From the NCBI GenBank assembly GCA_963668605.1, contig OY764903.1, forward strand, positions 4,092,001 through 4,156,000: a DNA stretch of 64,000 nucleotides, given 5' to 3'. Position 1 is the stretch's first letter. Every line of letters begins with the position of its first letter. Made by a program: the position numbers and the translations under genes. A model generated the notes under the pieces. That model was not told the origin of the DNA and searched no databases. It saw only the letters and a list, made by a program, of their open reading frames with translations. Source of the DNA: G963668605 sp963668605. GTDB taxonomy: Bacteria > Acidobacteriota > Terriglobia > Bryobacterales > Bryobacteraceae. Below, piece by piece: positions 25,206-32,996 of this stretch.

Positions 25206-26099
25206 CTAATACCGCATGGTGCGGCGGACGAACTCGCGGCTCATGCGGAAACTCTCTCCATAGGAACGCGTCGGAACAAAGCTTTTCTCGTGCGCAAGTT
25301 CGATAGCCATGTCGCCCACGAAGTTCACGTCATGGAACGCCTTGCCGATGGCCACATAATCCATCGTGCCCTCGCCCATCGCTTCCGGCCACGTGCCGTC
25401 CGCTTTTTGGTCGCGAAGGTGTGCATAGACGATGTTCTTCCCACGGCGGCGGATGAAATCGACGGGGTCGACTTTCGCGCGCAGCAGCCAGTTCAGGTCC
25501 GGCCCAAGGCCCACGGCGGGAATCCGCGCCAGCGTGTTGCTGAGGTCGTACTCGCCGTCCTTCACTTCGTAGATGTGGTTGTGGAGATTCATCACCATGC
25601 CGTTGTCGCGGCAAATCGCCATCAGCTTGCGCAGCATCGCGGCCTGGTCGTCAAACTCCGCTGGCGTCTTCTTGCGGCGCGCATCGCCTACCGACATGCC
25701 GAGTACGCGGCTGCCGAGCTTGCCCAACCGCTCGATCAGGCGGCGGCCGTCACTCTCGATGACTGCATGTTTCGTCCGGTCCCATGTGTTGGCGGACCAC
25801 GACGAACCGAACACCGGGAGGCGATGGCGCTTCATCAATTCAGGCAGCTTGGGATACGCACTCTCGCTCAGCACGACTTGGTGCGTCAATTCGACGCCAT
25901 CGAGTCCAGCTTTGCCAAGTTCAAGAAAGATGCGCTCGATGATCTCCGAGGCATCCGTGTTCGGCTGCTTCGCGGCATAGACCCAGATATGGGCGCCGAT
26001 CCGGATCTTGGGCGCAGCGGCTCTCATTATGGCAGGCAGCGCCGCCGGCGCGAGGATTCGTTGCGCCCACTCACGGCGCGTAGATTTGCAGTTCATCAT
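25206..26099 (-). CDS. Sugar phosphate isomerase/epimerase-family TIM barrel (AP-endonuclease-2 fold)
   Basis: 297 aa. The order of motifs fits a xylose-isomerase-like barrel: KIRIGAHIWVY start, LGKAGLDGVELTHQ, MNLHNHIYEV, GLGPDLNWLLRA and AHLRDQKADGTWPEAMGEGTMDY, with metal ligands likely from Glu, His and Asp in these segments. A short N-terminal stretch (ILAPAALPAIMRAA) could be a weak signal peptide, as in exported relatives. The family includes inosose and ketose isomerases and epimerases. It lies 14 bp after the large glycoside hydrolase gene on the same strand, so the two are probably co-transcribed. Confidence 0.83.
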   Translation of the reverse strand: MMNCKSTRREWAQRILAPAALPAIMRAAAPKIRIGAHIWVYAAKQPNTDASEIIERIFLELGKAGLDGVELTHQVVLSESAYPKLPELMKRHRLPVFGSSWSANTWDRTKHAVIESDGRRLIERLGKLGSRVLGMSVGDARRKKTPAEFDDQAAMLRKLMAICRDNGMVMNLHNHIYEVKDGEYDLSNTLARIPAVGLGPDLNWLLRAKVDPVDFIRRRGKNIVYAHLRDQKADGTWPEAMGEGTMDYVAIGKAFHDVNFVGDMAIELAHEKSFVPTRSYGESFRMSREFVRRTMRY

Positions 26100-26113
26100 A
26101 ATGTCACCTTGAC

Positions 26114-28570
26114 TCAGTTGGAGGCTGCGAGAGGCGCAAGTTCAAGCGCCGTCAACACAGATCCGCGCTCATCCACAACCAGTTCAACCTGCCCGTCCTT
26201 GGCGGCAAGCATCATGGTTCGCACCGCCGGCGCGCCGCCCGGTTCCAACAAACGCAGCGTCGCGCGATACTGGCCCGGCGCCAGCGCCTGCTTCATGATC
26301 GGCCGCAGTTGTAAAGTCAGCGACTTATCGATGCGGATGCCGCTGCGGTCGATCTCTTCGCGCGCCTCGCCGCGCCACTCCGGCGCGCCCGTTTCCTGGG
26401 CACCCCACACCAGCCATTGCCGCCGCTCCGGGTCCATGTAGAAAGTGTAGTGGCCCGGCGATTGCGCCAACGCTTCATGCGAGGTCGGCCCTAACTTGAC
26501 GCGTATCGGATCGAGCCCCACGGCTTGCCGCAGCGCGTGGTAATACGGCAGCCAGCGCAGGTTGAGCGAGATTAGCAAAGCCTGCTCGCCGCGCGTCGCG
26601 CCGCCTGCCTGCGCGGCCTGCGCGTATTTCCGAATGACCTCGTCCGGCTTCGTGCCGGCGATCTGTTTGCGTGCCTCGCCAGGCGCCCCTGCCGTCAACA
26701 GATCGAACGTCTTGTCCCAAACGCCATGAGCTTCGGCGAATCCGGCAATGAACGTTTCCAGTCCGCGGAAGTAGTCGAGGCGATTGCGTTCGCCCTCCGT
26801 CATGCGCTTCGCGTCCAGGCGTTGGAGCAGCCTCAAACGCTGGCGCGCCTTGGCAACGATGGCCGCCGGTTCTTTCAGCGCAATGTCCATAAAACGGTCC
26901 GTGGTCTCGCGGCCGAACATCGGCGCCTCCGTGGCGAAGGCGAACAGGTACTCGCCGCCCGCGCCGCGCTGCGCGGGGCCGAATGAATCCGCGGCCATCC
27001 GGTCACAGGTCTCAAAGAGCGGCTCGTTCTCCGTGGCCTGCCACACCTGCCGCGCCAGACTCTTGAAGTACAGATCGAGAGGCCGCGTGGTCCAGTGGAT
27101 AATGCCAAATCCCGAGCTGCGCGCAGCCGCCAGCAGGCCCGTGAAGTTGACGAAGGGCGTGTACGGCCGGCCGACATAGGTACGGTCGTCGTGATGCGCC
27201 CACACAACGGGGATAAGTTTACGTCCGCTCTTCACCGCGCGTAACTGCTTCTGCCCGGCAGCGGTGTCGAAGATCACCAACCAGTCGAGCGGAATCAGCG
27301 CAACGCCGGGCGGCATCAACTTGTCAGCCGCCCCAAGAAACTCGAGTCGCCACGATCCTGTCGCCAGTTCCACGTCGCCATGGCCGGTCTCCCGCAGGGC
27401 TCGCCCGATAGCCGCCACGATTTTCGAGACCGCCAACATGCCGGCGAGCCGGTCCGGCTTCGCGCCCACCCACTCGCGCTCCAGCTTGTCGTACTCCTTG
27501 CGCCAACCGGCGGGCAGTTGCTCGGGCGTCAGATCGCGCCACGGCGTGTTGCTCAAGCGGAACCACACAGCCAGCCGGCCGATCTGCGGATAGGCCGCAA
27601 GCAATTGCGTCACCTGCGCCTTGAAGTAGGCGTAACCCTCCGGTGTATCCGGGTTCGGCAGATCGAGTTTGCCAGTGGAGATGCGTGCACTTGCCGGCAG
27701 CGTCCGCACGATGTTCTGGGGATTCGCCGATTCGGTGTCTACATCCAGCGCGAACGTCACCTTCAGGCCGCGTGCCCGCGCGTGTTCGAAGACGCTGCGC
27801 ATGAGTTTCGTTGCGCGTTCCGAACGCTCCGCCTCATCGCCCGCGGTCGCACTGGAGCCGAAGACAGCCGCGGAAAACATCCCGCCGCCGATCAGGCGCC
27901 GCACGTCGTTGACATGTTCGGTGCCCCAGTCGCGGCCGCGTTCCGTGGTGGCGAGGTAGCCCACAGGCTTGCTCTGCCCGTTGTGCGTGAAGCGGAACAT
28001 GGGATTGTTGCCGTAGGCGTGAACCATCATGCCGTTGAAGCGCTGCTTGGCGGCCTGGTCCAGATAGAGCTTCCAATCTTCGAGTTCCCACGTCGAGGCG
28101 CTGCTCAGGAAATTGTGCCAGTTGAAGACCATGCGGTCGCCCACCACCGGAGCGTCCCGCAGATCCCATTCGGCAAAGGAAAACCCGCCGCGCGGAGCGG
28201 GCAGCGTGTCGTAGCTCAAATAGAAGCCGCAGCCGAGTTTTTCGAGCAACGCATAGACGCCATTCAGCACGCCTGCCGGATCGGCTCCGGCGACGGTCGC
28301 CTTGTCACCGGCGTGAGTGATCCGATAGCTCCCGGCGGTCTTCAATTCGGCGCGCGTCCCCAGTAGAATCCGCGGACCCGAGGCAGGCTCACGCTGCGCC
28401 ACCGGAAATGAAGCGGCCGTGTAGAGACGCGTGAGATAGCGCGACAACTCCTGCGCGGCGAAGCGCTCCAGCTTGGACGCGTTCGCGGACGGCACCACTG
28501 GCGCCACTGTCTCCGCGGCCGGAAGGCAGGCGACAATCAGAAGCGGACAGACTCGCAGCAGGCGAAGCAC
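26114..28570 (-). CDS. Secreted glycoside-hydrolase-like protein with GH67/GH20-type N-terminal domain
   Basis: 818 aa from the GTG at 28570, chosen because GGGGGAAG precedes it and the product then starts with a signal peptide (VLRLLRVCPLLIVACLPAAET); an ATG at 28618 is less likely. The first 130 residues match the alpha/beta domain that precedes GH67, GH20 and GH115-like barrels (ERFAAQELSRYLTRL, RILLGTRAEL, GVLNGVYALLEKLGCGFY). A barrel-like middle follows with FNWHNFLSSASTW and FNGMMVHAYGNNP. A polysaccharide-active enzyme, possibly acting on uronic-acid side chains, is a fair guess; catalytic acids cannot be assigned by eye. It is 64 bp downstream of the GH116 gene on the same strand. 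Confidence 0.7.
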   Translation of the reverse strand: MLRLLRVCPLLIVACLPAAETVAPVVPSANASKLERFAAQELSRYLTRLYTAASFPVAQREPASGPRILLGTRAELKTAGSYRITHAGDKATVAGADPAGVLNGVYALLEKLGCGFYLSYDTLPAPRGGFSFAEWDLRDAPVVGDRMVFNWHNFLSSASTWELEDWKLYLDQAAKQRFNGMMVHAYGNNPMFRFTHNGQSKPVGYLATTERGRDWGTEHVNDVRRLIGGGMFSAAVFGSSATAGDEAERSERATKLMRSVFEHARARGLKVTFALDVDTESANPQNIVRTLPASARISTGKLDLPNPDTPEGYAYFKAQVTQLLAAYPQIGRLAVWFRLSNTPWRDLTPEQLPAGWRKEYDKLEREWVGAKPDRLAGMLAVSKIVAAIGRALRETGHGDVELATGSWRLEFLGAADKLMPPGVALIPLDWLVIFDTAAGQKQLRAVKSGRKLIPVVWAHHDDRTYVGRPYTPFVNFTGLLAAARSSGFGIIHWTTRPLDLYFKSLARQVWQATENEPLFETCDRMAADSFGPAQRGAGGEYLFAFATEAPMFGRETTDRFMDIALKEPAAIVAKARQRLRLLQRLDAKRMTEGERNRLDYFRGLETFIAGFAEAHGVWDKTFDLLTAGAPGEARKQIAGTKPDEVIRKYAQAAQAGGATRGEQALLISLNLRWLPYYHALRQAVGLDPIRVKLGPTSHEALAQSPGHYTFYMDPERRQWLVWGAQETGAPEWRGEAREEIDRSGIRIDKSLTLQLRPIMKQALAPGQYRATLRLLEPGGAPAVRTMMLAAKDGQVELVVDERGSVLTALELAPLAASN

Positions 28571-28634
28571 GTACTTCCCCCCGAACGCCAAATCTATCAC
28601 AACCGTCGCCAGATCCATGCTCTCGTCGTCGTGT

Positions 28635-31370
28635 CTAAACTTCCAAATCGAGCCGGTCCCCTTCAGCGAGTTCGACGGGTTGAGCGAAAACGAAGGTCAC
28701 GCCTTTTTGCACGCGCTTCAATTCGTGGGACAGCCGCTTTGCGCCCAAGGCCGCCGACGATTTTGCGGCGGCTGGAACTTCGCGCGCCAGTTCCACGCTA
28801 CGGCAGGGCAGTTTCCCATACAGCACCGCCAGCCGGAAGCGCGTGCGCCCGTTCTGGACTACCTGTGAGAAAGTGCCCCATCCCGTCCCCGTGGACCAGA
28901 AGGAAGAGAAGTTCGCCGGGTGGATTTTCGGCGCCGCGACCACGCTCTGTTCCACGGCGTGATAGCGGAACCCGTTCAGCGCCAGGATGCCCGACCAGGC
29001 CGCCATCGCACGGACATAGTGGTGCCCGCACTCGAGTTCGTCCCACGGATTCCGCCGCTCTCCGTCATAGCGAAGGCGGGTGTTCCGGATGAGTTCGAGC
29101 CCCTCCTTCTCCATGCCGTTGTACAGCATCAGAGCCGCGACCTCGTACTCGAAGCCCGTCCAAACCTCGGAGAAGTAAGGGAACGGAATCTTGGGCCGCT
29201 TGGCGGGACCGTAGTCGCAGAGCAGGAGGCCGGCTTCATCGTTGATGGCGTAAATGCGCTCCACCGAGTTGTGCTCTTCCAGGCTTTGCCGGTAGTTGTA
29301 TTTGTAGATCGATTCAAGGGTCTTGCGAATCTTGGCTGGATCGACCAGCGGACCCAGACCGGCCACCGTGGCGACGTACTGTCCCACTAGCTGGTCGGCC
29401 AGGCATCCCTCTCCGGCCTGGAAGTCGGGGTGCTCGGAGTCTTCGGCGCCGCCACGGGACCGGAGCGGCATGGCAATATTGCCCGCGGAAATAGCCTGGA
29501 CTTTCTGAATGTAGAATTGCCCGTTGAATAGATTCTCGTCGATCCACTTGCTGCCGCGCGTGTACAGGGCACGGCAGGTCTCTGCAAAGGCGTTTTCGCC
29601 GAGCGCGCGCGCCATTTCCTCGCACGCGCGCAGCCCGCCCAAGTAATAGATGCCGCACATCGGATTGGGGCCGTAGAACTCAACGTCGAAGGTGTTATGC
29701 TGCACGCCTTCGGAGACGCCATCGCGGTCGCCGTCCCAGCCCCCCCGGACCCAGGTAAATTCCATGGCTTTCTTCACGTTCGGCCAGATGGCGCGCAGCC
29801 AGTCCTGATCGCCGCAGAGCCGCCAGTCTAGGTAGGTACGAATCATCTGGCCCATGCTGCCGTCGATGGCGGTAATGCCGCTGGTCTGTTTCCCTTCCGG
29901 CACCTGGATGCGAATCGGCAGCACACCGTCCATCCCTCCGGCGACCGCAAAACCCGCAGTACGCTGAGAACGCGCGAGGGTCGGGAACAGGTGTTGCGTG
30001 ACGCTCTCGTAATTCCAGACGTGCGAGCAGTTACCGAAGCAGCAGCCCCTGTCGTCGGAGGCGCCTTCGAAACCCCAGAACTTCCCGTCGGCTGTCCGGA
30101 AGCAGACCGTCGTCGCCAGCGTAGAGACGTTGGCCATGGCGGCTTCCTTCACGGGGGCGGGCAACGTGGTTTCACGCATGGCCGTCAGAAACTGCCGCAT
30201 GCGTTTTTCTAGCGAAGGAAGTTGGGCGGCGGTGTACTCGGCCGCGTGCCAAGCGTCGCGGAAGCGCTTCGCATAGTAGTTGCCGATGATCGCGTTCTCG
30301 TCGCCTTTCGGAGCCGTCCAGCCGCACCATGCCGCAGTGCGGTTTGGGAAATGCCAGGCCAGCAGGAAGGTGAAATCGGCCTCGGCGCCCGGGCCAATCT
30401 CGCGCTGCAGACAGATCGAACCGACCGCGTTGCGCGGGGCGGGCTCTGGCCCCAGCTTCCCGTCCTCCGTGAAATCGTCCCAGAACAGCAGCGGGCTCGC
30501 CCACCACTTGGCTCGCGACCAGCCGCGAAGGTACGTCACGTCGCCCTTGCCGTCCCCTAGAACGCAGAGTGCCATCGATCCGTTCAAGGGATCGTTCTGG
30601 GCCGCCTTGGGACTGGTCATGAAGATGCCCTGCAAACCGGGACCGCTGCGATACTCGTTCGTGCGGTCCGACATGAGGGGCCGGCCCGCCCGGCCCTGGC
30701 CGCGCAGATCGACTCCCACCGGATTGTCCAGGGAATAGGCGATCGAAACTTTGGCCGCCTGCTTGTTTGGGTTCTTCACGCGATAGCGCAGCACGGCTAC
30801 CGGCAGGCCCGATTCGTCCGCATCGAGCGGAATCACTGGAGTAAACGCTTCCAGCGTGACCTTGACGGGCAGCTTGCGGTCGCGAAATGACACCTTAGCG
30901 AGCGGATACTCGCCGGTAAAGGTCGCGCCATCCAGCCGTGCCAGACCGGAGACGGTGGCGGGATTCAACCCGGATGCGGCTTGATAAGGCGGCATCAGTT
31001 TCGCCTCCAACACGCGCACCACCGGTTTCGAATTGCCGACCTGGGCCCAGATGCCTGGAAACGCGTACCCGGCCGTTCTGCCTTTATCGGACCGGTTGAA
31101 GATCTCCCAGTCGCGCAACTGGCCCCGGCCACCCAGGCTGACGCTGCCGGCGGCGACGCCGCCCAGGGGAAAGGCCAGCATGGCGAGCTGGCTGCCGCTG
31201 AAGATCCTCGGGTATTGAAAGGCGGGACGGGCCGGCGCCGCCTTGGACGTTCCTTCCACTTTCGGCGCTTCGGCCGCGGGCTTCTGCTGGGCTTGAGTCT
31301 GCGACGCGCCGCCTGCCAGCGCGACCGCCTTCAGAAAACCACGTCGTCCACTCACAGAGGAATTCTTCAC
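28635..31370 (-). CDS. GH116-family beta-glucosidase/glucosylceramidase-like enzyme, Tat-exported
   Basis: 911 aa. The N-terminus carries a twin-arginine signal (SGRRGFLKAVALAGG). Residues about 50-340 match the N-terminal beta domain of bile-acid beta-glucosidase/GBA2 proteins (FPLGGVAAGSVSLGGRGQLRDWEIFNR; PVIPLDADESGLPVAVLRYRV). The (alpha/alpha)6 domain has GCCFGNCSHVWNYE, EGVQHNTFDVEFYGPNP near residue 554 and CLADQLVGQ near residue 659; Asp659 aligns with the proposed acid/base of GBA2. Bacterial members release glucose or xylose from beta-linked substrates. It is first in a minus-strand run with the next hydrolase and the isomerase. Confidence 0.88.
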   Translation of the reverse strand: MKNSSVSGRRGFLKAVALAGGASQTQAQQKPAAEAPKVEGTSKAAPARPAFQYPRIFSGSQLAMLAFPLGGVAAGSVSLGGRGQLRDWEIFNRSDKGRTAGYAFPGIWAQVGNSKPVVRVLEAKLMPPYQAASGLNPATVSGLARLDGATFTGEYPLAKVSFRDRKLPVKVTLEAFTPVIPLDADESGLPVAVLRYRVKNPNKQAAKVSIAYSLDNPVGVDLRGQGRAGRPLMSDRTNEYRSGPGLQGIFMTSPKAAQNDPLNGSMALCVLGDGKGDVTYLRGWSRAKWWASPLLFWDDFTEDGKLGPEPAPRNAVGSICLQREIGPGAEADFTFLLAWHFPNRTAAWCGWTAPKGDENAIIGNYYAKRFRDAWHAAEYTAAQLPSLEKRMRQFLTAMRETTLPAPVKEAAMANVSTLATTVCFRTADGKFWGFEGASDDRGCCFGNCSHVWNYESVTQHLFPTLARSQRTAGFAVAGGMDGVLPIRIQVPEGKQTSGITAIDGSMGQMIRTYLDWRLCGDQDWLRAIWPNVKKAMEFTWVRGGWDGDRDGVSEGVQHNTFDVEFYGPNPMCGIYYLGGLRACEEMARALGENAFAETCRALYTRGSKWIDENLFNGQFYIQKVQAISAGNIAMPLRSRGGAEDSEHPDFQAGEGCLADQLVGQYVATVAGLGPLVDPAKIRKTLESIYKYNYRQSLEEHNSVERIYAINDEAGLLLCDYGPAKRPKIPFPYFSEVWTGFEYEVAALMLYNGMEKEGLELIRNTRLRYDGERRNPWDELECGHHYVRAMAAWSGILALNGFRYHAVEQSVVAAPKIHPANFSSFWSTGTGWGTFSQVVQNGRTRFRLAVLYGKLPCRSVELAREVPAAAKSSAALGAKRLSHELKRVQKGVTFVFAQPVELAEGDRLDLEV

Positions 31371-31580
31371 AAATAGGACCTCCCGTCCGCATCCTAACGG
31401 CTCAAGACATCATACTAGTCCCAGATGAATGTCGCGGGGCGAATTTTGCCGGCCGCTCGTTCTTCCAAATCACTGGAGCGCCAAAGTAAGTTGCCGCGGC
31501 GCGGCAGGGAGCAGCCTCACGGTCAACGGTGCCGGGTGTGGCGATCCGAATGAGAGGGTCAAATCTGTCTTGGATAAGAG

Positions 31581-32258
31581 TTACTTCAGCAGCGGTTCCA
31601 GATGCCGCAACACGTTCTGCGCGACCTTCGCATTGCCCTGCGCCGTCGGGTGCAGGGCATCGCCTTGCATCAGATCCCGCTCCGTCGCGACACCTTCCAG
31701 CAGGAACGGAACGAGCGCCGTTTCTTTCTCGCGCGCCAGATCCCGGAAGATGCTCTCAAAGGACTTGATGTAAGCCGGACCGTAGTTGCGTGGAAGCGTC
31801 ATGCCGCACAGCAGTACTTTGGCTCCCGCGCCCTGGAATGCGTCGATCATCTGTGCCAGGTTCGCGCGTGTTGTGCTCACCGGCAAGCCGCGCAGGCCAT
31901 CGTTAGCGCCCAGTTCCAGGATCACGGCGTGGGGCTTCAGTGTGATGGCGGACTCCACGCGCGCCGCGCCGCCGTCGGTTGTATCCCCGCTGATGCCCTG
32001 GTTCACGACGCGGTATTTATAGCCCTTCCGGTCGAGTTCCTGTTGCAGGAAATCCGGAAAGCTCAGGCCCGGATTCACGCCGAATCCAGCCGTCAGGCTG
32101 TCGCCGAAGGCCACTATCACCGCGCGTGAATCCTGCGCAGGCGCCGCGGCCTTCACGGCCTCCGACCGCGGCGCTTCCGTCGAAGTCTCGTTCTTGGAAC
32201 TCTGAGCGCACCCGGATAGCAGGGCTGCAATCGACAGCATCAAACAGCTTCTGGTCAT
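31581..32258 (-). CDS. tesA: GDSL/SGNH-type arylesterase, probable lipoprotein (TesA-like)
   Basis: 225 aa. Signal peptide with lipobox LLSGC at about residues 13-17, so it should be membrane-anchored in the periplasm. The catalytic Ser is in AFGDSLTAGFG, the oxyanion Gly in NQGISGDTTDGG, Asn in ELGANDGLRGLP, and the Asp/His pair in DALHPTAQG. This is the TesA/arylesterase group (acyl-CoA thioesterase I, lysophospholipase). It is divergent from a YbbA-like ABC gene only 18 bp away, the same arrangement as tesA/ybbA/ybbP in E. coli and many other bacteria, which strengthens the call. Confidence 0.92.
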   Translation of the reverse strand: MTRSCLMLSIAALLSGCAQSSKNETSTEAPRSEAVKAAAPAQDSRAVIVAFGDSLTAGFGVNPGLSFPDFLQQELDRKGYKYRVVNQGISGDTTDGGAARVESAITLKPHAVILELGANDGLRGLPVSTTRANLAQMIDAFQGAGAKVLLCGMTLPRNYGPAYIKSFESIFRDLAREKETALVPFLLEGVATERDLMQGDALHPTAQGNAKVAQNVLRHLEPLLK

Positions 32259-32276
32259 CTCCTGTCATCATAAGTT

Positions 32277-32996
32277 ATGAGCAGGGTCCAACCTCTGATG
32301 AGCACTTCCATTCTCTCTTTGCGCGGCGTCACGAAATCGATTGAGACCGGCGCCCATCGCGTGGATATCCTTCGCGGCATCGATCTCGAAATCGCTCCTG
32401 GAGAATACGTCGCCGTCATGGGCGCATCGGGTTCCGGCAAATCGACTCTGCTTGGCTTGCTGGCTGGACTCGATGCGCCCAGCGCTGGTTCGATCGCACT
32501 CGATGGTGAAGAGATCTCCGGTCTTTCCGAGGATCAACTCGCGGACTTGCGCGGCCGCAAGATCGGGTTCGTGTTTCAGAGCTACCAACTCATTCCGACG
32601 TTGACGGCCGAAGAGAACGTGACACTCCCCGCGGAATTGGCCGGCGACAACGCCGCCGAGGCGAACCAGCGTGCGCGCTACCTGTTGGACGCAGTCGGCC
32701 TCGGCGACAGGCGCGATCACTATCCCGTGCAACTTTCGGGAGGAGAGCAGCAGCGCGTCGCATTGGCTCGCGCTTTCATGCGCAAGCCGCCGCTGCTGTT
32801 GGCTGACGAGCCCACGGGAAATCTCGATTCGGCGAATGGCCGCCAGGTACTCGAACTCCTGCTCTCATTGAATCGTCAGGAGGGCGCGACTCTTGTCCTC
32901 GTGACTCATGACCGCGAACTGGCCGATCACGCCACGCGCATCATCACACTCAAGGACGGACTCGTCATCTCCGACGAACGGAACCAGCCCGCATGA
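32277..32996 (+). CDS. ybbA: ABC transporter ATP-binding protein, YbbA/LolD-type
   Basis: 239 aa. Walker A GASGSGKST begins at residue 49, the signature is LSGGEQQRVALARAF, and Walker B with switch is LLLADEPTGNLDS. This belongs to the MacB/LolD/FtsE branch that pairs with FtsX-like permeases. A second in-frame ATG at 32298 (MSTSILSL) gives a more typical N-terminus. The stop overlaps the permease start by 4 bp (ATGA), so translation is coupled. With tesA divergent, the trio probably handles a lipid or acylated molecule at the envelope, though YbbA/YbbP substrates are not established. Confidence 0.93.
   Translation: MSRVQPLMSTSILSLRGVTKSIETGAHRVDILRGIDLEIAPGEYVAVMGASGSGKSTLLGLLAGLDAPSAGSIALDGEEISGLSEDQLADLRGRKIGFVFQSYQLIPTLTAEENVTLPAELAGDNAAEANQRARYLLDAVGLGDRRDHYPVQLSGGEQQRVALARAFMRKPPLLLADEPTGNLDSANGRQVLELLLSLNRQEGATLVLVTHDRELADHATRIITLKDGLVISDERNQPA

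Noticed and set aside
25161..26441. 426-codon plus-strand frame beginning at the IS edge
   Set aside because: Antisense to the isomerase and the end of the large hydrolase; starts in the target duplication by chance.
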